A stretch of DNA of 64,000 nt from FEN-1191 sp964528845. GTDB taxonomy: Bacteria; Pseudomonadota; Gammaproteobacteria; Steroidobacterales; Steroidobacteraceae. The notes beneath the pieces were generated by a model, which saw only the letters and a program-made list of their open reading frames with translations, did not search any database and was not told where the DNA came from. Positions 1 through 8,419 of this stretch are shown in pieces (positions within the stretch are counted from its first letter, which is position 1; each line of letters opens with the position of its first letter). Location of the stretch: assembly GCA_964528845.1 (NCBI GenBank), contig CAZGVE010000018.1, positions 4,111 through 68,110 on the forward strand, read 5' to 3'. The position numbers were made by a program, and so were the translations under genes.

Positions 1-422
1 GCGTGCGCAGCGACGAAGCCATGCTCGCCGGCCTGCTGCACAATATCGGCAAGATCTACATCCTGGCGCGCACGCCGGTGCCCTCGAGCGGCAGCGTCGA
101 ATATGCCGAGGAGGCGCTGCGCGACTGGTATCCGAGCATCGGACAGGCGCTGATCGAAAACTGGAAGCTGCCAGAGCAGATCGCGCTGGCGATCGGCGGC
201 CAGCTCGAAGTCGATCGTGAGCACAGCGGACCGCCCGACCTGCAGGACCTGCTGATCGTCGCCGTGGCGGTCGCGGCACAGATGACCTCCGGCAATGCCG
301 ACGATGCGGCGCTGGCGCGGATGCCACCCTCGACTGCCCTCGGGTTGAGCGACTCGGCATTCGTGCGGATCATGTTCGAGTCTGCGACCGAAGTGGCGAT
401 GCTGCAGGCCGCTCTCGGCTGA
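1..422 (+). CDS. HDOD-domain protein, C-terminal part (5' end outside window)
   Basis: The reading frame is open from the first base, so only the last ~140 residues are visible; the GTG at position 3 is probably internal. The fragment begins inside an HDOD domain: the segment LLHNIGKIYIL is the typical helix carrying the degenerate HD motif, followed by a helical region with SIGQALIENWKLPEQI, which is characteristic of the second half of the fold. HDOD proteins are non-enzymatic relatives of HD phosphohydrolases and are found in signalling proteins, often with response-regulator or EAL domains. The N-terminal partner domain cannot be seen. A strong terminator follows directly after the stop codon, so this is the last gene of its transcript. 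Confidence 0.75.
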   Translation, partial: VRSDEAMLAGLLHNIGKIYILARTPVPSSGSVEYAEEALRDWYPSIGQALIENWKLPEQIALAIGGQLEVDREHSGPPDLQDLLIVAVAVAAQMTSGNADDAALARMPPSTALGLSDSAFVRIMFESATEVAMLQAALG

Positions 423-450
423 AAAAAGGGGCCCTTGCGGGCCCCCCCTT
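423..450. terminator. bidirectional intrinsic terminator
   Basis: A GGGGCCC/GGGCCCC stem with a TTGC loop is flanked by an A-run (423-427) on one side and CCCTTT on the other. It begins at the base after the HDOD stop codon. Read on the minus strand it ends in a T-run, so it can also stop transcription of the convergent lipoprotein gene. Confidence 0.75.
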
Positions 451-453
451 TGT

Positions 454-512
454 GCTCAGAGCAGGGGGTCGTGCTGAGAGCGACGGGGTCGCGCTCAGAG
501 CGACGGGGTCGT
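454..512. repeat. three tandem copies of a ~20-bp unit at a gene 3' end
   Basis: Units at 454-472, 473-492 and 493-512 share the pattern gctcagagcgacggggtcgt with a few changes; the first is 19 bp. The third unit overlaps the last codons and the TGA stop (complement of 495-497) of the minus-strand lipoprotein gene, so the first two units look like duplicated copies of the gene's tail. Confidence 0.7.
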
Positions 513-2462
513 GCCGGTGTAGTACGTCACGACGTAACCCTTGAGCGTGCCATCGGCCTGTACCAGGCCGGAGACGCGGGTAAGCGCGCCGTTCACCAAT
601 CCTGCCGTCAGCGTTGCCAGCCCAGCGGGAGTCGTGATGTCGACCGGGCTCACCGTGACGATCCCATTGTTGCGGTCCACCTGGTACACCAGGGTCGCCG
701 AGCCGCTCGCCGTGCTGACGTCCACCGTCACCGGCTGCGTGCCATAGAGCACCGAGTTGAGCGCCGTGATCGCGAAGTTGTAGGCAGTACCCGAACCGGC
801 CAGCGGCGTGGATACCTTGGCGATGGGTACCGGCACCGGCAGCAGGACCGTCGCGGCGGCGGCCCAGCCGCTCGCGTTGGCCGGGTCTTCCCATACGTTG
901 TAGCTCACGCCCACGGCCGGGATCACGCCGGCGGCCGTGCCGAAGCTCGCGCTCCCGGCGGTGGCGCTGACGAAGCTGCTGATGGCGTTCGCGCCGTAAT
1001 TCACCAGCGTCGGATAGGCGAAGTTCCACCACTTGTAGCCGGTGATCGCATTGCCACTCGCATCCGAGCCGTTCGCCGTTGACGGCGACAGGTAGTTCAG
1101 CGCGATGCTGTAGTCATCGCCGCTGCTCGGGTAGTTGTGGGTATAGGTGAAGTTCGATGCATTGGGCTGAGAGATGGTGCCGGAATACTGCGCGGTCTCG
1201 ATGTCGATGCTCTGCGCCACCAGCGGCACGGCGAGCGGATCGACGACGCTGGCATGCACCTTGAAGCCGCGTACCAGGTTGTGGCTCGCGAGGAATGCCG
1301 GACCGGTGCCGATAGGCGTCGCGTCGGCCAAGGCATTCTGCGGCTGCCGGAAGAAGAATTCCGTCGCGGAATTGACCAGCAGCGGCACGCCGACGCCCGA
1401 TTCGTTCTCCACCACAACGGTGTTGGTCGCAGGATCCGCGTGCAGCACGTGGCCCTCGGGACTCACCCAGACGCCCGCAAAGGTGCTGCTCTCCCAGACG
1501 CGGGTGGCTACCAGCGTGCCGTTCTGCTGGTAGCGTGCGGCGATGCGCACGAACTCGCCGTTCGGGATGTGGAGGCCGCTGAAGCTCTTGACGGTCTGCG
1601 TGGTCTTCGCGTCCACGTCGTAGAACAGCGTGCCGTTGGTCGCATCCGCCAGGATGGTCAGTGACTGGCTGCTCTGCACGGCGGTCTCGGTGCCCTTGGC
1701 AGGGAGCACCGGGAAGTCCTTGCTGATCGTGATCGAGCTGCCATCCGTCGCGACCGCGGTCACCGTGCCATAGGCGTGACGCAGCACGAGGCGCGTGATG
1801 TTGCCGACCGTGCGGCGGCGCACCGGCCCGTTGAAATTCACCGCCCACTGCGTCGTGGTCGCGCCGGGCGGCAGGTGGCCGATCAGGAATGCGGGATTGG
1901 CCAGGTCGAACTCGAGATCGAGCGCCGGGTTCGGCGTACTGCTGCTCGTCACCGTCAGCGGTGAATCGAAGCTCACCGTGATCGGGACGCTCAACGCGGC
2001 CGCGCTTCCGCTCGCATGCAGGATCTGGATATTGGCGGGATCGACGGTAGAGCCTGCCGCGGCGCTGAAGCCCGGTTCGGGATTTGATGCCGCGGTGAGC
2101 ATCACATCGCCCGGATTGCCGCCCACGGTGACCACGGCGCCGGTGTAGGTGCCCACCGGGATCTGCACATTGCCGAGCAGCTCTCCGATCTGGTCGAGCT
2201 GCTCGAGATTCACGTAGGTGCTTCCGGCTGGAGCCGTCCAGACCGTCACGGCGCTGCCGCCGCCCTGTGGCAGCAGTGCGATGCTCTGCACCCGCACGCC
2301 GATCATGGCCCAGTCCTCGGACGAGGCGTCGCTGATCATCACCGGCACGCTGCCATAGGAGGTGGCCATCATGCTGGAGGCGGAGCCATCGCCTCCACCG
2401 CATGCGGCAAGACCGGCGGTCAGAGCGCCGCAGACCGCGGCATGGATGAGATTGCGTTGCAT
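495..2462 (-). CDS. DUF4382-type surface lipoprotein
   Basis: 655 residues. The N-terminus is a lipoprotein signal with lipobox LAAC at residues 18-21, followed by a Gly/Ser-rich linker, so it should be acylated and exported. Residues ~35-175 resemble the DUF4382 domain: a beta-rich start (VPVMISDASSEDW) followed by a segment containing VNLEQLDQIGELLGN and VPVGTY-like VPVGTYTGAVVTVG (here IPVGTYTGAVVTVG). The remaining ~450 residues are beta-strand-like, rich in Thr, Ser, Val and Asn, and have no catalytic motif I recognise. The exact function is unknown; proteins of this type are usually annotated as carbohydrate- or surface-associated lipoproteins. It is convergent with the HDOD gene and divergent from the flagellar block. 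Confidence 0.65.
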   Translation of the reverse strand: MQRNLIHAAVCGALTAGLAACGGGDGSASSMMATSYGSVPVMISDASSEDWAMIGVRVQSIALLPQGGGSAVTVWTAPAGSTYVNLEQLDQIGELLGNVQIPVGTYTGAVVTVGGNPGDVMLTAASNPEPGFSAAAGSTVDPANIQILHASGSAAALSVPITVSFDSPLTVTSSSTPNPALDLEFDLANPAFLIGHLPPGATTTQWAVNFNGPVRRRTVGNITRLVLRHAYGTVTAVATDGSSITISKDFPVLPAKGTETAVQSSQSLTILADATNGTLFYDVDAKTTQTVKSFSGLHIPNGEFVRIAARYQQNGTLVATRVWESSTFAGVWVSPEGHVLHADPATNTVVVENESGVGVPLLVNSATEFFFRQPQNALADATPIGTGPAFLASHNLVRGFKVHASVVDPLAVPLVAQSIDIETAQYSGTISQPNASNFTYTHNYPSSGDDYSIALNYLSPSTANGSDASGNAITGYKWWNFAYPTLVNYGANAISSFVSATAGSASFGTAAGVIPAVGVSYNVWEDPANASGWAAAATVLLPVPVPIAKVSTPLAGSGTAYNFAITALNSVLYGTQPVTVDVSTASGSATLVYQVDRNNGIVTVSPVDITTPAGLATLTAGLVNGALTRVSGLVQADGTLKGYVVTYYTGTTPSL

Positions 2463-2662
2463 AAAGAGCCCTCTCTGGCGTGTAGGTAGAACCCGCTACT
2501 GCGGGAACGAGCGCATGAGATTCCGATCGGTTGACACGCGTCGTCGATCACAGACAGGCGCGTCAGGTTTTCGTCGCCGCCGGGGCACCGTGATGTCGGT
2601 CACAGCGCCCCAATTCCGGCAATTCCAGCGGCTTGAACCACTTAGCCGTGTCGGCGTCCGCA

Positions 2663-2678
2663 TGGCATAGGGGTTGCT
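2663..2678 (+). promoter_or_regulatory. sigma-54 (-24/-12) promoter of the fliO operon
   Basis: TGGCAT (2663-2668), five bases, then TTGCT (2674-2678). The invariant GG (2664-2665) and GC (2676-2677) are 12 bases apart, and the site matches the TGGCAC-N5-TTGCW consensus at all but one position. Transcription would start near 2689, about 38 bases before fliO. In Pseudomonas-type flagellar hierarchies such promoters are activated by FleQ and RpoN; that this applies here is an inference. Confidence 0.65.
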
Positions 2679-2726
2679 CCTTCAGCGCAGGGTCGCGGCC
2701 GTGCCGCATTCTGGAGTGACCGGGAC

Positions 2727-3224
2727 TTGAATTCTCTGCAGCCCCTTCCGTCTCCGGCCATGCGCCGGCGCGCCGCCGTATGCGCTGGTGCAGCATGGCT
2801 CGCACTGCAGGCGCATGCCGCGGATGCCGCCGCTTTCGCCGTGCCCGCGATGACCACACCGGCGACCACGGCTGGCGGCGCCGGCGGGCTGCTGCGCGTC
2901 AGCCTCGCGCTGCTGGTCGTGCTCGCGGCAGTGCTCGGCACCGGATGGCTTGCCCGCCGCGTCCGCGGCCTCACGGCTTCCGGCAATGGTGGCCTCGAGA
3001 TCCTCTCCCAGCTGTCGCTCGGCGCGCGCGAACGCGCGGTGCTGATACGGGTCGGCGACCGGCAGCTGCTGCTCGGCGTCGGCTCCGGTGGCGTGCGCAC
3101 GCTGCACGTGCTCGATACTCCCAGCGCCACCACCGGCACCGGCGGAGGTGCCCCCGCGGCGCTGCCGTCCGCGCCCGCAAGACCGAATTTCAGGGAACTG
3201 CTGTTGCGCAGTCTCGGCAAGTGA
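2727..3224 (+). CDS. fliO: flagellar export apparatus protein FliO
   Basis: 165 residues. A signal-like hydrophobic stretch (~residues 12-32) is followed by a transmembrane helix (~55-78, LLRVSLALLVVLAAVLGTGWLARR) and a small cytoplasmic domain with the FliO-type pattern LEILSQLSLGARERAVLIRVGDRQLLLGV. FliO helps assemble the FliP ring of the flagellar type III export gate. I take the TTG start at 2727 because CTGGAG lies just upstream; an ATG at 2760 is the alternative. It is the first gene of the long flagellar operon and overlaps fliP by 4 bases. Confidence 0.85.
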   Translation: MNSLQPLPSPAMRRRAAVCAGAAWLALQAHAADAAAFAVPAMTTPATTAGGAGGLLRVSLALLVVLAAVLGTGWLARRVRGLTASGNGGLEILSQLSLGARERAVLIRVGDRQLLLGVGSGGVRTLHVLDTPSATTGTGGGAPAALPSAPARPNFRELLLRSLGK

Positions 3225-3988
3225 ACGCACCCATCCGAAGCCGAAGCGGCTGGAGGCGGGCGCTGTGGATCCTGCCGCTGCTGGCACTGCCATTGATGAC
3301 CGGCGCTGCCACACCCGGCATCCCCGCGTTCGCCGTGCAGTCGAGCGGCGGCGGTCAGACCTACACGCTCACGATAGAGCTGCTGGCGCTGATGACGGCG
3401 ATCACGCTGTTGCCGGCGGCGCTGCTGATGATGACCGCCTTCACTCGCATCGTGATCGTGCTGTCGATCCTGCGGCAGGCGATCGGCGCCGGGCAGACGC
3501 CACCCAACCAGGTACTGGTCGGGCTGGCCCTGTTCCTGACGCTGTTCGTGATGTCGCCCGTGATCGACAAGATCCACGCCGACGCTGTGACGCCGTACAT
3601 GGCCGGCACGATCGACACCAGCACCGCGCTGGAGCGCGGCATCGCGCCGCTGAAGACCTTCATGCTCGATCAGACGCGCGAGAGCGATATCGCCTCGTTC
3701 GTGCGCATTTCCGGCGGCAAGGGGTTTGCCGGCCCCCAGGACGTGCCGTTGACGATCCTGCTGCCGGCGTTCGTGACCAGCGAACTCAAGACCGCATTCC
3801 AGATCGGCTTCCTGCTCTTCATCCCGTTCGTGATCATCGATCTGGTCGTCGCCAGCGTGCTGATGTCGATGGGAATGATGATGCTCTCGCCGGTACTGAT
3901 CTCACTGCCGTTCAAGATCATGCTGTTCGTGCTGGTGGACGGCTGGACCCTGGTGATGGGCTCGCTTGCTTCGAGCTTCTACCGATGA
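3221..3988 (+). CDS. fliP: flagellar export gate protein FliP
   Basis: 255 residues from a GTG start that overlaps the fliO stop (GTGA), which indicates translational coupling. It has an N-terminal signal sequence (~residues 10-28) and the four-helix FliP pattern, including TAFTRIVIVLSILRQAIG, the TPPNQVLVGLALFLTLFVM helix, and a C-terminal pair of helices around IDLVVASVLMSMGMMML. FliP forms the pentameric core of the flagellar export gate with FliQ and FliR. Length and conserved segments match the family well. Confidence 0.95.
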   Translation: MNAPIRSRSGWRRALWILPLLALPLMTGAATPGIPAFAVQSSGGGQTYTLTIELLALMTAITLLPAALLMMTAFTRIVIVLSILRQAIGAGQTPPNQVLVGLALFLTLFVMSPVIDKIHADAVTPYMAGTIDTSTALERGIAPLKTFMLDQTRESDIASFVRISGGKGFAGPQDVPLTILLPAFVTSELKTAFQIGFLLFIPFVIIDLVVASVLMSMGMMMLSPVLISLPFKIMLFVLVDGWTLVMGSLASSFYR

Positions 3989-3995
3989 GGATCAC

Positions 3996-4265
3996 ATGAC
4001 TCCCGAAACCGTCCTGACCATCGGCCAGCGGGCGCTCGAGATGACGCTGATGCTGGCCGCGCCGATGCTGATCACCGGCCTGCTCATCGGCCTGCTGGTC
4101 GGCATCTTCCAGGCCGCCACGCAGATCAATGAGATGACCCTGTCGTTCATCCCGAAACTGTTGGGCGCCGCAGCGATGCTCGTGATGGTGGGACCCTGGA
4201 TGCTCAAGGAGCTGGTGGGCTACACGCGGGCGCTGATCGAGAGCATTCCGTCGCTGGTGGGCTGA
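3996..4265 (+). CDS. fliQ: flagellar export gate protein FliQ
   Basis: 89 residues with two transmembrane helices (~17-40 and ~52-72) and the family segment GLLVGIFQAATQINEMTLSF. It is part of the FliPQR export gate. The start is the ATG at 3996; its GATGAGG ribosome binding site overlaps the fliP stop codon, consistent with coupled translation. Confidence 0.95.
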   Translation: MTPETVLTIGQRALEMTLMLAAPMLITGLLIGLLVGIFQAATQINEMTLSFIPKLLGAAAMLVMVGPWMLKELVGYTRALIESIPSLVG

Positions 4266-4288
4266 CGCATGCCCGATGCGCTCGCGGC

Positions 4289-5068
4289 ATGACGACCTTC
4301 ACCTTCGATCAGATCGAGGCCTGGCTCGGGGCGGCATTCTGGCCATTCCTGCGCATCGGCGGCTGCCTGATGGTGGCTCCGGTGTTCGGCGCAGGCTACG
4401 TGCCGCCGCGGGTCCGAATCGTGCTCGCCGGCGTGCTCACCGTGGTCGCATTGCCGATGATCCCGCGTAATCCGGGGCTGACGCTGCTGTCGGGCGATGG
4501 GATCATCACGACGATCGAGCAGCTCGTGATCGGTATCGCGCTCGGCTTCACGCTGCAACTGATGTTCGATGCGCTGGCACTGGGCGGGCAGCTGATCGCG
4601 AACAGCATGGGGCTCGAGTTCGCATTCAACCTCGACCCGCTGCGCGGTACCCAGACCGCCGTACTGGGTCAGCTCTATGTGATGCTCGGGACGCTGACCT
4701 TCCTGAGCCTGGATGGACACATCGCACTGATCGAGACGCTGGTGGCGAGCTTCCGCGGATTGCCAATCGGGCCGCATGGCCTGAGCATGGAAGCCACCAG
4801 GACTCTCGCGGATTGGGGTACGCAGCTGTTCGCCGGCGCGCTGCGCATAGCGCTGCCCGGCATGACGGCGCTGCTCGTCGTCAACCTGGCTTTCGGTGTC
4901 ACCAGCCGTGCGGCGCCTGGGCTCAACCTGTTCGCGATCGGCCTGCCGGTCTCGCTGATCTTCGGTCTGGTGATCGTGCTGCTCGGCCTGCCCGGCATGC
5001 AGAGCGGCTTTCAGGCCTTGCTCGCATCTGCGTTCCAGCTGTTGCACGCGATGAGCGGCACCTCCTAG
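4289..5068 (+). CDS. fliR: flagellar export gate protein FliR
   Basis: 259 residues, multi-spanning membrane protein with the FliR pattern FLRIGGCLMVAPVFG near the N-terminus and the central FDALALGGQLIANSMGLEF segment. FliR completes the export gate and contacts FlhB. It begins 23 bases after fliQ, and flhB starts 10 bases after its stop. Confidence 0.95.
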   Translation: MTTFTFDQIEAWLGAAFWPFLRIGGCLMVAPVFGAGYVPPRVRIVLAGVLTVVALPMIPRNPGLTLLSGDGIITTIEQLVIGIALGFTLQLMFDALALGGQLIANSMGLEFAFNLDPLRGTQTAVLGQLYVMLGTLTFLSLDGHIALIETLVASFRGLPIGPHGLSMEATRTLADWGTQLFAGALRIALPGMTALLVVNLAFGVTSRAAPGLNLFAIGLPVSLIFGLVIVLLGLPGMQSGFQALLASAFQLLHAMSGTS

Positions 5069-5078
5069 GGGCGCATGA

Positions 5079-6194
5079 GTGGCTGATCTCAACGATCGCG
5101 AACGCACAGAAAGTCCGTCGCAAAAGCGGCTGGACGATGCGCGGGAGAAGGGGCAGGTCCCCCGCTCGCGCGATCTCACGGCTGCCGCGGTAGTGCTTGC
5201 CGGCGGACTCGGCCTGTATTCGATGGGCTCGCTGCTCGGTGGCCGGATGCTGGCGCTGATGCACGATGGCCTGTCGGTGACCCGCACCGACGCCCTGGAC
5301 AGTGGACGCATGGTGCTGCAGTTCGAGCACGCTGCCGCGCAGGGCCTGCTCGCCGCGGCGCCGGTACTGGGCGTGCTGCTGGCCGCGGCGCTGGTCGCGC
5401 CGCTCGCGATCGGTGGCTGGAACTTCAGCGCGCGGGCACTGGTACCGGACTTCAGCCGGCTCGACCCGATCGCCGGGTTCGGCCGGGTGTTCTCGCTGCG
5501 CGGTGTGATCGAGCTGCTCAAGGCGCTCGCACGCTTCGTGGTCGTAGGTCTGGTCGCAGTGCTGGTGCTGCGCCGGCAGTTTCACAGCTTCACCGCGCTG
5601 GGGCTGGAGCCGGTACGCGCTGCGACCGGCCACGCACTGGCGATGTGCGGCACCGCCCTCATTGCGCTGGGTGGCGCGCTCGGGGCGATCGCACTCATCG
5701 ACGCGCCGCTCGCGCTCTGGCAGCACCATAAGTCGCTGCGGATGAGCCGCGACGAACTGCGAGAGGAACACAAGGACGCGGAGGGAAGCCCCGAGGTCAA
5801 GTCCCGCGTCAGGCGCGCGCAGCAGGCGCTGGCGCGGCGCCGCATGATGCAGGAGGTGCCGAAGGCCGACGTCGTGGTGATGAACCCGACCCACTACGCG
5901 GTGGCACTGCGCTACGACGAGCAGCGCATGCGCGCCCCGGTCGTGGTGGCCAAGGGACGCGACCTGATCGCGCTCAAGATCCGAGAGCTGGCGGCCGAGC
6001 ACCACATACCGACGATCGAGGCGCCGCCGCTGGCGCGTGCGCTGCACGCCAGCTGCGAACTGGGCGATGAGATTCCCGCCCGGCTATACGCGGCGGTCGC
6101 CAAGGTTCTGACATATGTCTACCAGCTGCGCAGCGCGCGCCGCCAGGGCGCCCGCCCGCCCGCGCCACCCGATATCGAGGTGCCCGAGACATGA
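5079..6194 (+). CDS. flhB: flagellar export switch protein FlhB
   Basis: 371 residues. The N-terminal cytoplasmic segment (ESPSQKRLDDAREKGQVPRS) is diagnostic, followed by four membrane helices and a cytoplasmic autoprotease domain. The self-cleavage motif NPTH is at residues 269-272, the position known from enteric FlhB, so substrate-specificity switching should work normally. The GTG start at 5079 gives the standard N-terminus MADLNDRERTE. Confidence 0.95.
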   Translation: MADLNDRERTESPSQKRLDDAREKGQVPRSRDLTAAAVVLAGGLGLYSMGSLLGGRMLALMHDGLSVTRTDALDSGRMVLQFEHAAAQGLLAAAPVLGVLLAAALVAPLAIGGWNFSARALVPDFSRLDPIAGFGRVFSLRGVIELLKALARFVVVGLVAVLVLRRQFHSFTALGLEPVRAATGHALAMCGTALIALGGALGAIALIDAPLALWQHHKSLRMSRDELREEHKDAEGSPEVKSRVRRAQQALARRRMMQEVPKADVVVMNPTHYAVALRYDEQRMRAPVVVAKGRDLIALKIRELAAEHHIPTIEAPPLARALHASCELGDEIPARLYAAVAKVLTYVYQLRSARRQGARPPAPPDIEVPET

Positions 6195-6254
6195 GTTCTG
6201 TGACGCACTTCGCGCTTGCACTGCCTGAAGCGCCGTTAATTCGTCGCCCCGTGG

Positions 6255-6270
6255 CGGCACGGGAATTGCT
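6255..6270 (+). promoter_or_regulatory. sigma-54-like promoter upstream of flhA
   Basis: CGGCAC (6255-6260), five bases, TTGCT (6266-6270): the GG and GC pairs are 12 bases apart, and only the first base departs from TGGCAC-N5-TTGCW. It lies in the 88-bp gap between flhB and flhA. The predicted start site, about 6281, is only ~2 bases before the annotated flhA ATG, so either the mRNA is nearly leaderless or FlhA starts further downstream. Confidence 0.55.
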
Positions 6271-6282
6271 CTTTCCAGGTAC

Positions 6283-8394
6283 ATGGCTGAAATAGCAATC
6301 CAAGGTGCGGCCGGTGGCGTCCCCGCCTGGGCCCGAACGCTGCAGGCACTGGTGCGCCGCGGCATCGGTGCGCCGCTGCTCGTGCTCGCCGTGCTGGCGA
6401 TGGTCGTACTGCCGCTGCCACCGCTCGCCCTCGACGTGCTGTTCACCTTCAATATCGCCTTGACGCTGCTGGTGCTGATGGCGGTCGTCAACGTGTCGCG
6501 ACCGCTGGACTTCGGGATCTTCCCGACCGTGCTGCTGTTGGCGACGCTGCTGCGGCTCGCGCTCAACGTGGCTTCCACCCGGGTGGTGCTGCTGCATGGC
6601 CACGAGGGCACCGCGGCGGCCGGGCACGTGATCGAGGCCTTCGGGCAGTTCGTGGTCGGCGGCAACTACGCGGTCGGCATCGTCGTATTCGCGATCCTGA
6701 CGATCGTCAATTTCGTCGTCGTCACCAAGGGCGCGGGCCGCATCTCCGAGGTCAGCGCGCGCTTCACCCTGGATTCGATGCCCGGCAAGCAGATGGCGAT
6801 CGACTCCGACCTGAACGCCGGCCTGATCAACCAGGACGAGGCACGCCTGCGACGCGCCGAGGTACGCGCGGAGGCGGATTTCTACGGCTCGATGGACGGT
6901 GCCAGCAAGTTCGTCCGCGGCGATGCCACCGCTGGCATCCTCATCATGGTCATCAACATCATCGGCGGGCTCGCGATCGGTACGATCAGCCACGGTTTGA
7001 GCTTCTCCGATGCTGCGCGCGTCTACACGCTGCTCACCATCGGCGATGGACTGGTCGCGCAGATTCCCGCGCTGCTGCTCTCGACGGGCGTCGCGATCAT
7101 CGTCACGCGCATGTCGCGGGCGCAGGATCTCGGCAGTGAGATGTCGCGTCAGCTGTTCATGCAGCCCCGCAGTCTCGCGGTGGCAGGCAGCGTGCTGGGT
7201 GTGATGGGTCTGATTCCTGGAATGCCCAGCCTGGCGTTCCTGACCTTCGCGGCCATCTGTGGCGGCGGCTCATGGATGCTGCGCCGGCGGGCAGCGCGCG
7301 CCGCGGAGACGCCGGCGCCTGCACCCGCGGTGCCGGCACCGAACGCTGAACAGCGCGAACTGTCGTGGGACGATGTGCAGCCGGTCGATCTGATCTCCCT
7401 GCAGGTGGGATTCCGCCTGGTACCGCTGGTCGACAAGGCGCAGGGCGGCGAACTGCTCGCCCGCATCCGCGGGGTGCGCCGCAAGCTGTCGCAGGAGCTC
7501 GGATTCCTGGTGCAGTCGGTGCACATCCGCGACAACCTGGAACTGGCACCCAATGCCTATCGCATCAGCCTGGCCGGCGTGACGATCGCCGACGGCGTCG
7601 TCTATCCCGAACGTGAGCTCGCGATCAATCCGGGTCGCGTGTTCGGCAAGCCCCCGGGCATCGACACGCACGACCCCGCCTTCGGCATGGAGGCCGTGTG
7701 GATCGAGCCGGCGAAGCGCGAGCAGGCACAGACCCTCGGCTATACCGTGGTCGATGCCAGCACCGTGGTCGCGACGCACCTGAGCAGTGTCATTCAGGCG
7801 CATGCCCACGAGCTGCTCGGCCACGAGGAAGTACAGCAGCTGCTCAACGGCCTGGCCAAGACGGCGCCGCGCCTGGTGGAGGACCTGGTACCCAAGACGC
7901 TGCAGCTCGGCGTGATCGTGCGCGTGCTGCAGGGCCTGCTCGCCGAGCGGGTTCCGATCCGCAATCTGCGCGCGATCATCGAAACGCTCTCCGAGCACGC
8001 AGGACGCACGCAGGACCCGCAGGTTCTGCAGTCGCAGGTGCGCATCGCGCTCGGCCGCCAGATCGTGCAGGACATCGTCGGCAGCGGTGGTGAGCTGCCA
8101 GTGATTACGCTCGAGCCGGATCTCGAACAGCTGCTGCAGAACACGCTGCAGGGCCAGGCGTCCGGCAATACCGCGCTCGAGCCCGGGCTCGCCGAGCGGC
8201 TGCAGTCCCGACTCACCGAATCGGCGCAGCGCCAGGAATCGGCGGGCGAGCCCGCCGTGCTGATGGTGGCGCCGGCGCTGCGCGGGGCACTGGCGCGCTT
8301 CACGCGCGCGTCGGTGCCGAACCTGAACGTGCTCGCGTGGAACGAGATTCCCGATAACCGTCGCGTACGGCTGGTCGCCGCCGTAGGCCGCTAG
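6283..8394 (+). CDS. flhA: flagellar export platform protein FlhA
   Basis: 703 residues, close to the usual ~700. About eight membrane helices occupy the first ~330 residues, with the FHIPEP-family signature region around RPLDFGIFPTVLLLATLLRL and the conserved cytoplasmic loop containing DSMPGKQMAIDSDLNAGLI. The rest is the cytoplasmic ring domain that docks chaperone-substrate complexes. The ATG at 6283 has only a weak Shine-Dalgarno sequence; an in-frame GTG at 6352 would give a shorter N-terminus that still keeps all membrane helices. Confidence 0.95.
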   Translation: MAEIAIQGAAGGVPAWARTLQALVRRGIGAPLLVLAVLAMVVLPLPPLALDVLFTFNIALTLLVLMAVVNVSRPLDFGIFPTVLLLATLLRLALNVASTRVVLLHGHEGTAAAGHVIEAFGQFVVGGNYAVGIVVFAILTIVNFVVVTKGAGRISEVSARFTLDSMPGKQMAIDSDLNAGLINQDEARLRRAEVRAEADFYGSMDGASKFVRGDATAGILIMVINIIGGLAIGTISHGLSFSDAARVYTLLTIGDGLVAQIPALLLSTGVAIIVTRMSRAQDLGSEMSRQLFMQPRSLAVAGSVLGVMGLIPGMPSLAFLTFAAICGGGSWMLRRRAARAAETPAPAPAVPAPNAEQRELSWDDVQPVDLISLQVGFRLVPLVDKAQGGELLARIRGVRRKLSQELGFLVQSVHIRDNLELAPNAYRISLAGVTIADGVVYPERELAINPGRVFGKPPGIDTHDPAFGMEAVWIEPAKREQAQTLGYTVVDASTVVATHLSSVIQAHAHELLGHEEVQQLLNGLAKTAPRLVEDLVPKTLQLGVIVRVLQGLLAERVPIRNLRAIIETLSEHAGRTQDPQVLQSQVRIALGRQIVQDIVGSGGELPVITLEPDLEQLLQNTLQGQASGNTALEPGLAERLQSRLTESAQRQESAGEPAVLMVAPALRGALARFTRASVPNLNVLAWNEIPDNRRVRLVAAVGR

Positions 8395-8419
8395 GACACC
8401 AGATGGAGAGGCAACGGCC

